Positions 1 to 10,043 of a DNA stretch of 64,000 bases are shown piece by piece. Source of the stretch: Alphaproteobacteria bacterium. GTDB taxonomy: Bacteria; Pseudomonadota; Alphaproteobacteria; Rhodospirillales; WMHbin7. The notes under the pieces were generated by a model that saw nothing but the letters and a program-made list of their open reading frames with translations, ran no database searches and was not told the DNA's origin. Positions within the stretch are counted from its first letter, which is position 1; each line of letters begins with the position of its first letter. A program made the translations under genes and the position numbers. The stretch spans positions 744,001-808,000 of the forward strand of contig JADGAX010000001.1 in the NCBI GenBank assembly GCA_015231795.1, read 5' to 3'.

Positions 1-48
1 GCTTGGCGGCGTCATCCGTGTCTTGAAAGGTCAGGATCGAATAAGCGG

Positions 49-2463
49 TCAGTGCGTAATGACCGCCTGGGATTCCGCTTCTCCGCCCTTCTTCTTTTCG
101 GCGGCCTTGGCTTCTTCCAACGCCTCGTCCCATTCGATCGGCGCCAGTTCGCGCACCAAGGCGTGCTTCAGAACTTCGTCAACCGTGGTCATGGCCAGGA
201 TGGTCATTCCCTTCTTCACATTGTCGGGAATCTCGGCCAAGTCCTTTTCATTGTCCTTGGGAATCAGCACCGTCTTGATGCCCGCCCGCAGGGCCGCCAA
301 CAGTTTTTCCTTCAAGCCGCCGATGGGCAACACACGACCGCGCAAGGTGATCTCGCCGGTCATCGCCACATCCTTGCGCACCGGCACGCCGGTTAACGCT
401 GAAACGATGGCGGTGCACATGGCCACGCCCGCCGAAGGTCCGTCCTTGGGTGTCGCGCCCTCGGGCACATGCACATGGATGTCGCGCTTGTCGAAATAAG
501 GCGGCTTGATGCCCAGCGAGACCAGTCGTGAACGCACGTAAGAGCGCGCCGCCTGCACCGATTCCTGCATCACGTCGCCCAGCTTGCCGGTATGCGACAC
601 CGCACCCTTGCCGGGCATGACGACGGCTTCGATGTTCAAAATCTCGCCGCCCACTTCCGTCCAGGCCAAGCCGGTCACCACGCCGACCAGATCGTGATCT
701 TCCAACTCGCCATAGCGGAATTTGCGCACGCCCGCGTACTTCTCAAGGTTCTTGGGCGAAACGCGAACCTGCTTCAAATTCTTGACCAGGATGTCGCGGG
801 TCGCCTTGCGGGTGAGATTCGCCAATTCGCGTTCAAGGTTGCGCACGCCGGCTTCCCGCGTGTAATAGCGGATGACGTCGCGCAGGCCTTCCTCGGTGAT
901 GCTCCATTCGCCCTTTTTCAGCCCCGCCGCCTTGATCTGCTTGGGGATCAAGTGACGATGCGCGATCTCGACCTTCTCATCCTCGGTATAGCCGTGGATG
1001 CGGATGATCTCCATGCGGTCAAGCAAGGGCTGCGGCATATGCAGCGTGTTGGCGGTGGTGACGAACATCACCTCCGACAGGTCGTAATCGACCTCGAGAT
1101 AATGGTCGTTGAAGGTGTTGTTCTGCTCGGGGTCCAGCACCTCAAGCAGCGCCGACGACGGATCGCCCCGCCAGTCCTGGCCCAGCTTGTCGACCTCGTC
1201 CAGCAGGAACAGCGGGTTCGAGGTCTTGGCCTTCTTCATGCCCTGGATCACCTTGCCCGGCATCGAGCCGATATAGGTGCGCCGATGGCCGCGGATTTCC
1301 GATTCATCGCGCACGCCGCCCAGGCTCATGCGCACGAAATTGCGCCCCGTCGCCTTGGCCAGCGATTTGCCCAGCGAGGTCTTGCCGACGCCCGGCGGGC
1401 CGACCAAGCACAAGATGGGTCCCTTGACCGAATTGGTCCTGGCCTGCACGGCCAGATATTCCAAGATGCGCTCCTTGACCTTGTCCAGCCCGTAATGTTC
1501 GGCATCGAGAATCTTGGAAGCGGCCTTGATGTCGTGCTTGATCTTGGTGCGCTTCTTCCAGGGGATCGACAGCATCCAGTCCAGATAGTTGCGCACCACC
1601 GTGGCTTCTGCCGACATCGGACTCATGCTTTTCAGCTTCTTCAGTTCGCCCAGGGCCTTTTCCAGGGCCTCCTTGGACAGCTTGGTCTTCTTGATGCGTT
1701 CCTCGATCTCGCCAGCTTCGTCCTTGGCTTCCTCGCCCTCGCCCAGCTCCTTCTGAATCGCCTTCAACTGCTCGTTCAGGTAATATTCGCGCTGGGTCTT
1801 CTCCATCTGGCGCTTGACCCGGTTGCGGATCTTGCGCTCGACCTGCAGCATGCCGATCTCGGCTTCCATATAGCCGAAGACGCGCTCCAGCCTTTCCGGC
1901 ACCGACACGGTTTCCAAAAGCTCCTGCTTCTCGGAAATCTTCAGCGCCAGATGCGAGGCCACGGTATCGGCCATCTTGCTGGTGTCTTCGATCTGGTTCA
2001 GCGAAACCAGCACCTCGGGCGGAATCTTCTTGTTCAGCTTGATGTATTGCTCGAACTGCCCGACCACCGAACGGCCCAGCGCCTCAAGCTCTTGCGGCTC
2101 GCCGGGCTTTTCGTCCAGCACCTGGGCATAAGCCTCGAAGAAGCTGTCATTGTCGGAAAAGCCCTGGATCTTGGCGCGCTTGCCGCCCTCGACCAGAACC
2201 TTCACGGTTCCGTCGGGCAGGCGCAGAAGCTGCAGCACGGTGGAGACCGTGCCCACCTGATAAATGTCGTCGGATGACGGATCGTCCTGCGCCGCGTTCT
2301 TCTGGGCGACCAGCAGAATCTGCTTGTCGTCCTTCATCACGTCTTCAAGGGCGCGCACCGATTTTTCGCGGCCCACGAAGAGCGGCACGATCATGTGCGG
2401 GAAGACCACGATGTCCCGGAGCGGCAAAACCGGAAATAGATCACCGCGCGGCAATTCAGACAT
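49..2463 (-). CDS. lon: ATP-dependent protease Lon
   Basis: Cytosolic AAA+ serine protease that degrades misfolded and short-lived regulatory proteins. About 804 residues, the usual length for LonA. The order is an N-terminal substrate-binding domain ([20 protein letters not shown] near the start), an AAA+ module with Walker A GPPGVGKT (about residue 355) and Walker [10 protein letters not shown], then the protease domain with catalytic Ser in DGPSAG (about 676) and Lys in GGLKEKLLA (about 719), matching E. coli S679/K722. I chose the ATG at 2463 (MSELPRG) because AGAGG lies four bases upstream; an in-frame ATG at 2478 has no ribosome site. It lies downstream of clpX on the same strand, a common alphaproteobacterial order. 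Confidence 0.97.
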   Translation of the reverse strand: MSELPRGDLFPVLPLRDIVVFPHMIVPLFVGREKSVRALEDVMKDDKQILLVAQKNAAQDDPSSDDIYQVGTVSTVLQLLRLPDGTVKVLVEGGKRAKIQGFSDNDSFFEAYAQVLDEKPGEPQELEALGRSVVGQFEQYIKLNKKIPPEVLVSLNQIEDTSKMADTVASHLALKISEKQELLETVSVPERLERVFGYMEAEIGMLQVERKIRNRVKRQMEKTQREYYLNEQLKAIQKELGEGEEAKDEAGEIEERIKKTKLSKEALEKALGELKKLKSMSPMSAEATVVRNYLDWMLSIPWKKRTKIKHDIKAASKILDAEHYGLDKVKERILEYLAVQARTNSVKGPILCLVGPPGVGKTSLGKSLAKATGRNFVRMSLGGVRDESEIRGHRRTYIGSMPGKVIQGMKKAKTSNPLFLLDEVDKLGQDWRGDPSSALLEVLDPEQNNTFNDHYLEVDYDLSEVMFVTTANTLHMPQPLLDRMEIIRIHGYTEDEKVEIAHRHLIPKQIKAAGLKKGEWSITEEGLRDVIRYYTREAGVRNLERELANLTRKATRDILVKNLKQVRVSPKNLEKYAGVRKFRYGELEDHDLVGVVTGLAWTEVGGEILNIEAVVMPGKGAVSHTGKLGDVMQESVQAARSYVRSRLVSLGIKPPYFDKRDIHVHVPEGATPKDGPSAGVAMCTAIVSALTGVPVRKDVAMTGEITLRGRVLPIGGLKEKLLAALRAGIKTVLIPKDNEKDLAEIPDNVKKGMTILAMTTVDEVLKHALVRELAPIEWDEALEEAKAAEKKKGGEAESQAVITH

Positions 2464-2511
2464 AAAACCTCTTCTCATCTATTGGGCGGCCAGGAATTCC
2501 CCCGCCGCCGA

Positions 2512-2548
2512 CACCTTATAAGGTGGATCAGGAATTTCAGATGTTCAA
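2512..2548 (-). promoter_or_regulatory. Candidate lon promoter/operator region
   Basis: Upstream of lon there is a perfect 14-base palindrome, CACCTTATAAGGTG (2512-2525). On the minus strand TTGAAC (2543-2548) lies 16 bases before CCACCT (2521-2526). This loosely resembles a heat-shock sigma-32 promoter, which would fit lon. The palindrome could equally be a repressor site or an extended -10. This is inference from motif resemblance only. Confidence 0.35.
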
Positions 2549-2605
2549 TAGGGGTTTAAGGGAAATGGCGAAAAATGCGCTTCTTGAAGATAGGACCGCG
2601 AACGG

Positions 2606-2642
2606 GAGATTCCCGGAGCTTATAAAAACTCCGTGGAATCTC
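2606..2642 (-). terminator. Hairpin downstream of clpX
   Basis: On the minus strand about 30 bases after the clpX stop codon, GAGATTCC-A-CGGAG pairs with CTCCGGGAATCTC across a TTTTTATAAG loop. The stem is about 13 bp with one bulge. There is no clear T-run after it, so it may be an inefficient terminator or a processing/stability structure between clpX and lon. Confidence 0.4.
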
Positions 2643-2670
2643 AGGAATCTTCAGGCGAGTCTAGAAAACG

Positions 2671-3930
<1,260 letters not shown>

Positions 3931-4126
3931 AGAAACATCCTTTTTATCCGCATGGGGGGCGCGCCAGCGATGACGGGCACCCGCGAATCAACATATTAAC
4001 GCCAAGCCCACGCCCCCCACAACCGGCAAAATGGGGGCTGGAACGAAGGCGAACGAAGGAAGAATGCGAAAATTGGGCGTCCGCGACGCCATCAGGGTGA
4101 TTCAGATGCGGAATTACCCGAAATTA

Positions 4127-4203
4127 TGGTCGGAGTGAGAGGATTCGAACCTCCGGCCCCTAGCTCCCGAAGCTAGTGCTCTACCAGGCTGAGCTACACT
4201 CCG
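4127..4203 (-). tRNA. tRNA-Pro (anticodon CGG)
   Basis: The minus strand folds as a cloverleaf. The acceptor stem pairs CGGAGTG with CACTCCG, the D arm contains AGCTCAGCCTGGTAGAGC, the anticodon stem CTAGC/GCTAG closes the loop TTCGGGA (anticodon CGG, reading CCG proline codons), and the T arm contains GGTTCGAATCC. Discriminator A is at 4130 and the 3' CCA is encoded (4127-4129). Confidence 0.95.
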
Positions 4204-4219
4204 CCGACGCGAAGGCGCG

Positions 4220-4248
4220 TATATATCCTTAAGGAAGCCTCATGGCAA
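4220..4248 (-). promoter_or_regulatory. Sigma-70-type promoter for tRNA-Pro
   Basis: On the minus strand TTGCCA (4243-4248) and TATATA (4220-4225) are separated by exactly 17 bases and lie about 17 bases upstream of the mature tRNA 5' end. The GC-rich stretch between the -10 and the tRNA resembles a stringent discriminator. Confidence 0.6.
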
Positions 4249-4262
4249 GGGGGGCATTATTG

Positions 4263-4343
4263 CGTCATGCCCAGACTTGTTCCGGGCATCCACGCCCAGT
4301 GGGCCGTCAGAACATGGATGGCCGGGTCAAGCCCGGCCATGAC
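4263..4343. repeat. Dispersed palindromic repeat, CGTCATGCCC type, copy 1
   Basis: It starts CGTCATGCCC and ends with GCCCGGCCATGACA, so the outer ends pair (GTCATG/CATGAC). It contains a left hairpin around CCGGGCAT and a right hairpin GCCGGGtcaaGCCCGGC. The same family recurs at 14628-14687. Such intergenic repeats are common in alphaproteobacterial genomes. No protein is encoded. Confidence 0.75.
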
Positions 4344-4352
4344 ATTGAAGAA

Positions 4353-4560
4353 CCGGCGTCTGAGGGCAAACAATGGGAGCGCAGCGACCTAGGCCCAACG
4401 GGCCGCGCGCCTAATGGCGCGAGAGCCAAGGGTTGCGGAGCAACCCGCCCGGCGCTTGAGGGCAAACAATGGGAGCGCAGCGACCTAGGCCCAACGGGCC
4501 GCGCGCCTAATGGCGCGAGAGCCAAGGGTTGCGGAGCAACCCGCCCGGCGCCTGAGGGCA
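4353..4560. repeat. 96-bp tandem repeat related to the structured repeat family
   Basis: TGAGGGCA begins at 4361, 4457 and 4553, an exact 96-base period giving two full units and the start of a third. Each unit carries hairpins GGCCCaacGGGCC, CGCGCCtaatGGCGCG and GGGTTGCggaGCAACCC followed by GCCCGGCGC(C/T)TGAGG. The last hairpin and tail are shared with the larger repeat at 17020, 42841 and 46770. With 4263-4343 it fills the 360-base gap between the tRNA and the prenyl synthase gene. Not a CRISPR: the unit is too long and there are no variable spacers. Confidence 0.85.
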
Positions 4561-4563
4561 GAA

Positions 4564-5586
4564 CTAATAAGCCCGTTCGATGCAGAAATCGACGATGTCC
4601 AGCAGGGCTTGCTTTTCCGGGCCTTGCTTGAAGATGCCCAGGGCGTCGCGGGCCATGGCGCCGTAATGACGCGCCCGGTCCACGGTATCGGACAGGCAGG
4701 CATGGCGGGTCATCAGCCCGATGGCGCGTTCCAAATCGCCCTCGGCCTGATCGAGGTCTTCCAATGTGCGCCGCCAGAAGGCGCGCTCTTCCTCGTCGCC
4801 GCGCAAATAGGCCAGAATGACCGGCAGCGTGATCTTGCCTTCGCGGAAATCGTCGCCCACCGCCTTGCCCAGCACGGCCTGCTTGGCCGAATAATCCAGC
4901 ACATCGTCGATCAGCTGGAAGGCGATGCCCAGATTGAGGCCATAGCTTTCCAACGCCAGTTCCTCGGTCATCGGACGGTCGGCCACCACGCCGCCCACCC
5001 GGCAGGCGGCGGCGAACAGGGCGGCCGTCTTGGCGCGGATCACTTCCAGATAAGAAGCCTCGCTGGTGCCGGTATCGTTGGCGGTGATCAATTGCAGCAC
5101 CTCGCCCTCGGCGATCACCGAACTGGCGCGCGACAGAATGGCCAGCACGGAAAGCGAGCCGTCCTCGACCATCAGCTCGAACGAGCGCGAGAACAAGAAG
5201 TCGCCGACCAGCACGCTGGCCTTGTTGCCCCACACGGCGTTGGCGCTTTCCTGGCCGCGACGCAGATCGCTTTCGTCGACCACGTCGTCATGCAACAGTG
5301 TGGCGGTATGGATGAATTCGACGCAGGCCGCCAGCCTGACGCTGCGGTCGCCCGCGCGATAGCCGCACATCTTGGCCGAAGCCAAGGTCAGCATGGGTCG
5401 CAAACGCTTGCCGCCCGCGGCAATGATATGGCTGGCCAATTGGGGGATCAGGGCGACCGGACTATGCATGCGCTCGACGATGGTGCGGTTGACCCGCTCG
5501 AGGTCATCCTTCACCAGTCCCAATAGCACATTGAAGCTGTCAGCGCGCTTTTCGCGCTCACCTTCCAGACTGACGACGACAGCCAC
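4564..5586 (-). CDS. ispB: Polyprenyl (octaprenyl/decaprenyl) diphosphate synthase
   Basis: Trans-prenyltransferase that makes the long isoprenoid tail of ubiquinone. About 340 residues. It has the first aspartate-rich motif LLHDDVVDESD, the GGKRLRP substrate-binding motif, and the second motif LIDDVLDY. The frame opens further upstream at a TTG, but GAGAGG at 5597-5602 best serves GTG at 5586 (protein starts VAVVVSLEGE) or GTG at 5592. It diverges from the methyltransferase gene at 5676, so the 89 bases between them should carry both promoters. The chain length of the product cannot be read from sequence. Confidence 0.9.
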   Translation of the reverse strand: MAVVVSLEGEREKRADSFNVLLGLVKDDLERVNRTIVERMHSPVALIPQLASHIIAAGGKRLRPMLTLASAKMCGYRAGDRSVRLAACVEFIHTATLLHDDVVDESDLRRGQESANAVWGNKASVLVGDFLFSRSFELMVEDGSLSVLAILSRASSVIAEGEVLQLITANDTGTSEASYLEVIRAKTAALFAAACRVGGVVADRPMTEELALESYGLNLGIAFQLIDDVLDYSAKQAVLGKAVGDDFREGKITLPVILAYLRGDEEERAFWRRTLEDLDQAEGDLERAIGLMTRHACLSDTVDRARHYGAMARDALGIFKQGPEKQALLDIVDFCIERAY

Positions 5587-5675
5587 GCGCACCCATCCTC
5601 TCAAAACACATCGGCCCGGTTGACGCGGACCCTGGATGGCTTGAGCATAGGGGGGTCACAAAGCCCAGGTCAAGC

Positions 5676-6437
5676 ATGAGCACTCTTTCATGTAGCGAGA
5701 AATTCACCGAAGACGCGCTTCTCGGCGGGCGCGTGAAGTTGCTGCAACCGCGAAATGGCTATCGGGCGGCCATCGATCCGGTGCTGCTGGCCGCCGCCAT
5801 CCCTGCAAAAGCAGGACAATCCGCAATCGAACTGGGCCTGGGATCGGGAGCGGCGGCGCTGTGCCTGTTGATCCGGGTTGCGGGGATGAAACAGATCACC
5901 GGCCTTGAATTTGACTTTGGTCAAGCCGAATTGGCGCGCCGCAACGCTTGCCTGAACGGCATGCAGGACCTGTTGCGCGTCGTCGAGGGCGATGCCGCCC
6001 ATCCGCCAAGCGATATCCCGCGCAATCATTTCGACCACGCCTTCATGAATCCTCCCTTTCTGGAAGGCGGGCGACATGATGCGCCGCCCGACCCGGGCAA
6101 GGCGCTGGCCCATATCGACACCAAGGACTTGCTTGCCGCTTGGATCAGCGTGGCCGGAAAATTGCTGAAACCCAAAGGCACGCTGACTTTGATTCATCGC
6201 GCCGACCGATTGGATCAGATACTTGGGGCGCTGGCGCCGGGCTTTGGCAGCCCCGTCATCCTGCCCCTTTGGCCGCGCGCCAACGAAAGCGCCAAACGCG
6301 TCATCGTGCAGGCGGTCAAGACGGGCCGGGCGGCTTGTAAGTTGCTTCCCGGACTGGTACTGCATGACGCCAACGGCTACACGGTGGAGGCAATGAGCGT
6401 CCTGCGTGACGCCGCCCCCCTCGATCTTAGCCGATAA
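5676..6437 (+). CDS. TrmN6-like SAM-dependent methyltransferase
   Basis: The 253 residues show the Rossmann methyltransferase signature: motif I IELGLGSGAAALCL near residue 50 and the N6-adenine catalytic motif NPPF near residue 127. The N-terminal LLQPRNGYRAAIDPVLLAAA is typical of the tRNA1(Val) A37 N6-methyltransferase family (TrmN6/YfiC, COG4123). The tRNA target is inferred from the family. Its position opposite a polyprenyl synthase gene is common in alphaproteobacteria. The next gene starts two bases after its stop codon. Confidence 0.8.
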   Translation: MSTLSCSEKFTEDALLGGRVKLLQPRNGYRAAIDPVLLAAAIPAKAGQSAIELGLGSGAAALCLLIRVAGMKQITGLEFDFGQAELARRNACLNGMQDLLRVVEGDAAHPPSDIPRNHFDHAFMNPPFLEGGRHDAPPDPGKALAHIDTKDLLAAWISVAGKLLKPKGTLTLIHRADRLDQILGALAPGFGSPVILPLWPRANESAKRVIVQAVKTGRAACKLLPGLVLHDANGYTVEAMSVLRDAAPLDLSR

Positions 6438-6439
6438 GC

Positions 6440-8134
6440 ATGGACAACAAGAGCCATCTCTTTGAAATCGTTCTTCTTCTAAGCGCGGCCGTGGCTGCGG
6501 TCCCCTTGTTTCGCCGTCTGAAGCTGGGGGCCATCCTGGGTTATCTGGCCGCCGGAACCCTGATCGGCCCCTGGGGCGTCGGCCTGATCAAAGAAACCGA
6601 GGACATGCGCCAACTTTCCGAGTTCGGCGTCGTTTTCCTGCTGTTCCTGATCGGACTTGATCTCAAACCGTCGCGCCTCAAGGTCATGCACCGCCAGATT
6701 TTCGGCTTGGGAACCGCGCAATTGCTGGTGACCGGCCTGGTCCTGACGGTGGCGGCCAATATGCTGGGGCTGGCTGGCGGCGCTTCACTGGTGGTGGGTT
6801 TCGCCCTGGCCCTGTCTTCCACCGCCTTCGGCCTGCAAATGCTGACCGAGCGCAACGAACTGTCGTCGCGCCACGGTCGGGCCAGTTTCGCCGTGCTGCT
6901 GTTGCAAGACATCGCCGTCGTCCCCCTGCTGCTTTTGGTGACCTTGCTGGCGGGCGACGCCAGCTTCTCCTGGACCGCCATCGGCAAGGCGGCGGCCACC
7001 GCAGCGATCGCCCTGGGCGGCATGATCTTGCTTGGCCGCACGCTGCTAAGACCCCTGATGCGTCTGGTGGCGGGCGCCAAGAATCCGGAAATCTTCACCG
7101 CCCTGGCCGTGCTGCTGATTTTGGGTTCTGCCGCCTTGTTCGAACATCTGGGCATGTCGATGGCGTTGGGCGCCTTTTTGGCGGGACTGATGCTGGCCGA
7201 TTCAGAATTCCGCCATCAAGTCGAAGCCGATATCCAACCCTTCCGTGGCTTCCTGCTGGGCCTGTTTTTCATGTCGGTCGGCATGACGACCGATTTCGGC
7301 CTGCTGGCCAAGGACGGGCTTAAGATCGCCGCACTGGTCCTGGGCCTGCTGACCATCAAGGGCGCCATCCTCTATGGGCTTTCCCTGATATTCGGCCATA
7401 CAAAGTCGGATTCCTTGCGCATTTCCGTTCTGCTATGTCAAAGCGGCGAATTCGCCTTCGTCCTTTTCGGACTGGCCCAAAGGGAAGGCATTCTGGCAGG
7501 CGACACCGGCCGCATGCTGGTTCTGGCCGTCTCGCTGTCGATGGCGGCAACGCCTCTGGTCGATCTGCTGGGGGCGAAACTTCTGAAGCGCTTCAAGCGC
7601 GGCGAACCGGTCATCGACCTGCCCGAGATCGCCAAAGACATTTCGGCAAAGCCCCCCGTGCTGATCGCCGGATTCGGCCGCGTCGGCAAAACGGTCGCCC
7701 GCATGCTGGCCAGCAACGGCATTCCCTATATCGGCCTGGACAAAGACCCCGACCGCGTTCTGGAATGCCGCAACCAGGGATTCGAGGTCTTCTACGGCGA
7801 CGCCAGCCACCCCACCGTTCTGAAAGCGGCGGGGGCCACCGAGACATGCCTGGCCGTGGTGACGCTGGATCAGACGGCGGCGGCCGAGCGCACCGTGCAC
7901 GCGCTGCGCCACCATTTTCCCAAGGCCAACATCTTCGCGCGCGCCCGCGATCACCGTCAGGGCAACGCCCTGATGGCCGCCGGGGCTTCGGTTTGCGTGC
8001 CGGAAACATTGGAAGCCAGCTTGCAATTGGGCGGTGCTGCGCTGCGCGAATTGGGCGCTGGCGAGAACGATGTGGAAGGACTGATCTCCGAACTTCGTAA
8101 GGAGAATTACCTACGGGTTCATCAGGGGAGGTAA
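6440..8134 (+). CDS. KefB/KefC-type monovalent cation:proton antiporter with RCK domain
   Basis: A 564-residue CPA2-family inner-membrane antiporter. The first ~380 residues form about 12 hydrophobic segments including the FLLFLIGLDLKPSRL motif. From about residue 405 a cytosolic TrkA-N/RCK domain follows, with the nucleotide-binding motif GFGRVGKTVARML and acidic D in IGLDKDPDR. The likely role is K+ efflux in exchange for H+ under electrophile or pH stress. No KefF/KefG oxidoreductase is adjacent. It begins two bases after the methyltransferase gene and is probably co-transcribed. Confidence 0.88.
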   Translation: MDNKSHLFEIVLLLSAAVAAVPLFRRLKLGAILGYLAAGTLIGPWGVGLIKETEDMRQLSEFGVVFLLFLIGLDLKPSRLKVMHRQIFGLGTAQLLVTGLVLTVAANMLGLAGGASLVVGFALALSSTAFGLQMLTERNELSSRHGRASFAVLLLQDIAVVPLLLLVTLLAGDASFSWTAIGKAAATAAIALGGMILLGRTLLRPLMRLVAGAKNPEIFTALAVLLILGSAALFEHLGMSMALGAFLAGLMLADSEFRHQVEADIQPFRGFLLGLFFMSVGMTTDFGLLAKDGLKIAALVLGLLTIKGAILYGLSLIFGHTKSDSLRISVLLCQSGEFAFVLFGLAQREGILAGDTGRMLVLAVSLSMAATPLVDLLGAKLLKRFKRGEPVIDLPEIAKDISAKPPVLIAGFGRVGKTVARMLASNGIPYIGLDKDPDRVLECRNQGFEVFYGDASHPTVLKAAGATETCLAVVTLDQTAAAERTVHALRHHFPKANIFARARDHRQGNALMAAGASVCVPETLEASLQLGGAALRELGAGENDVEGLISELRKENYLRVHQGR

Positions 8135-8190
8135 TCGACCGCGTTTTTGGCAACCATGACGCGGAAACAAAAATACAGGGATTCCAACCG

Positions 8191-9522
8191 ATGCACCATG
8201 TGCCCGCCACCTTGTTTGGCCTTGACCCGTTATGGCTGTCCAGCCTGATCCTGATCGTCACCTACGCCGTCATCATTTCCGAGAAGATCAACCGCGCCAT
8301 CGCGGCACTGGCGGGGGCCGGCGTCATGATTCTCGCCGGAGCGCTCAATCAGGAAATGGCGGTCAGGGGCATCGACTTCAACACCATAGCGCTTCTGACC
8401 GGCATGATGATCATCGTGGCCATCACCAGAAAATGCGGCGTCTTCCAGTATGTCGCCGTCGTCTCGGCCAAACTCGTCAAGGCCAATCCGGCGGGCGTTC
8501 TGCTGATGCTGCAAGTCATCACAGCTGTCTTTTCCGCCCTGCTGGACAATGTGACGACGGTGCTGTTGATCGTGCCGGTCACGCTGGTGATCTGCGAAGA
8601 ATTGAAGATCAAGCCCTATCCGGTGCTGGTGGCGGAAATCTTCGCCTCGAACGTCGGCGGCACGGCGACCTTGATCGGCGACCCGCCCAATATCCTGATC
8701 GGCTCGGCGACCGGCATGTCCTTCAACGAGTTTGTCTTCAATCTGGCCCCCATCGCCATCGTTCTGCAGGTCATGTATCTGGGCATCTTCCACTTCATAT
8801 GGGGCCGCAAGATGCGCGCCTCGGACGAGAATCGCGCCCGCGTCATGGCGATGGACGAAAGACTGGCGATTACCGACGCGCGGCTGTTGAAGCAATCGAT
8901 GGGCGTTCTGGCCCTTGTCATTCTGGGCTTCGTGATGGCGCATCCTTTGCACCTGGAACCCGGCACCATCGCCATGACCGGAGCGGCCATCTTGATGCTG
9001 CTCAACAATTTCGGCAAAAAGGCCGAAGACCAGTCGGAACATGTCCATCACACATTCGGCGAAGTGGAATGGGTGACCATCTTCTTCTTCGTCGGCCTGT
9101 TCATCGTGGTGGCGGGCGTTGAGCATGCCGGGCTTTTGAACCTGCTGGCCGAAAAGATGCTGGCCCTGACCGGCGGCGACATGAAAGCGACCGCCCTGGC
9201 CATTCTGTGGTCGTCGGCCATTCTGTCGGCCATCGTCGACAACATTCCCTTCGTCGCCACCATGATTCCGCTGATTGAAAGCATGGCGCCTGCCTTTGGC
9301 GGCCCAGAAGCGCTGAAACCCCTTTGGTGGTCGCTGTCGCTGGGGGCCTGCCTGGGCGGCAACGGCACCTTGATCGGCGCTTCGGCCAATCTGACCGTGG
9401 CGGGACTGGCCGAGCGCGGCGGCGTTACCTTCCGCTTTCTGCCCTTCATGAAACTGGCTTTCCCTTTAATGCTGATTAGCATCGCCATTTCAAACATCTA
9501 TGTGATGTGGCGTTACCTGTAA
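8191..9522 (+). CDS. ArsB/NhaD-family ion transporter, paralogue 1
   Basis: A 443-residue polytopic membrane protein of the IT superfamily, with about 11-12 hydrophobic segments. It carries the two family signatures LLDNVTTVLLIVPVT and LIGDPPNILIGSA in the first half and counterparts AIVDNIPFVATMIP and GNGTLIGASANLTVAGLAE in the second half, showing the internal inverted repeat. Substrate is not readable; Na+/H+ exchange or anion transport are both possible. It is clearly a duplicate of the gene at 10043-11386, with near-identical blocks such as EKINRAI, LNQEMAVRG and DFNTIALLTGMMIIV. MamN of magnetosome islands belongs to the same broad family, but no other mam gene is here. Confidence 0.85.
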   Translation: MHHVPATLFGLDPLWLSSLILIVTYAVIISEKINRAIAALAGAGVMILAGALNQEMAVRGIDFNTIALLTGMMIIVAITRKCGVFQYVAVVSAKLVKANPAGVLLMLQVITAVFSALLDNVTTVLLIVPVTLVICEELKIKPYPVLVAEIFASNVGGTATLIGDPPNILIGSATGMSFNEFVFNLAPIAIVLQVMYLGIFHFIWGRKMRASDENRARVMAMDERLAITDARLLKQSMGVLALVILGFVMAHPLHLEPGTIAMTGAAILMLLNNFGKKAEDQSEHVHHTFGEVEWVTIFFFVGLFIVVAGVEHAGLLNLLAEKMLALTGGDMKATALAILWSSAILSAIVDNIPFVATMIPLIESMAPAFGGPEALKPLWWSLSLGACLGGNGTLIGASANLTVAGLAERGGVTFRFLPFMKLAFPLMLISIAISNIYVMWRYL

Positions 9523-9590
9523 CTGCAGGAACAGAGCACTTGCCAAGCGAACAGCCTGACGTCATCATGATAAATACCTAGGGGAATACC

Positions 9591-10043
9591 ATGAGCTGCA
9601 AAGACATCATGAACAGTGCGCCGCCGGTCCTTCAAAAGGGGACCACCGTGGCTGATGCCCTGGCGCTGCTGTGCCAGGAAAAGCGCATGAATCTGCCCGT
9701 GACCGACGCCAAGGGGCGTTATCTCGGCCTGTTCGGGGCGCATCAGATTTTGATGCTGGCCTTGCCCAAGGGCGCCAGGGCCGACGACGAGCAGCGCCTC
9801 GCCTTCATTGCCGACACAGTTGGCGACGTTGTCAGCCGGTTGAAGTCGGTGGCGGCACATCCGGTCGAACGCTATATGGACAGCGAATCGGAAACGCTGA
9901 CTCCCGATACCCCCTTGGTTGAAACCTTGCATATTTTATATCTGCGCCGCGAGGACCTGCCCGTGGTCGATCCCGCCAGCCAGCAATTGGTGGGCATCGT
10001 CACCATCCGCAGCTCGCTAGGCAAATTGATGGTGAGCGGATAA
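9591..10043 (+). CDS. CBS-domain pair protein
   Basis: A 150-residue soluble protein made of two CBS motifs: one near the N-terminus (IMNSAPPVLQKGTTVADALALLC...NLPVTDAKGRYLGLF) and one after residue 95 (VERYMDSESETLTPDTPLVE...DLPVVDPASQQLVGIVT). CBS pairs bind adenine nucleotides and gate transporters and enzymes. It sits between two near-identical transporters, and its TAA shares a base with the ATG of the second (TAATG). That placement suggests an adenylate-sensing regulatory subunit for one or both; this is inference. Confidence 0.85.
   Translation: MSCKDIMNSAPPVLQKGTTVADALALLCQEKRMNLPVTDAKGRYLGLFGAHQILMLALPKGARADDEQRLAFIADTVGDVVSRLKSVAAHPVERYMDSESETLTPDTPLVETLHILYLRREDLPVVDPASQQLVGIVTIRSSLGKLMVSG

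Noticed and set aside
4353-4560. Possible CRISPR array
   Set aside because: The 96-base units are contiguous with no variable spacers and there are no cas genes; it is a simple tandem duplication.
4307-5233. A minus-strand open frame running through the repeats into the prenyl synthase gene
   Set aside because: It reads ispB in the wrong frame and then the 96-bp repeats, so its internal sequence repeats are only the translated tandem repeat.
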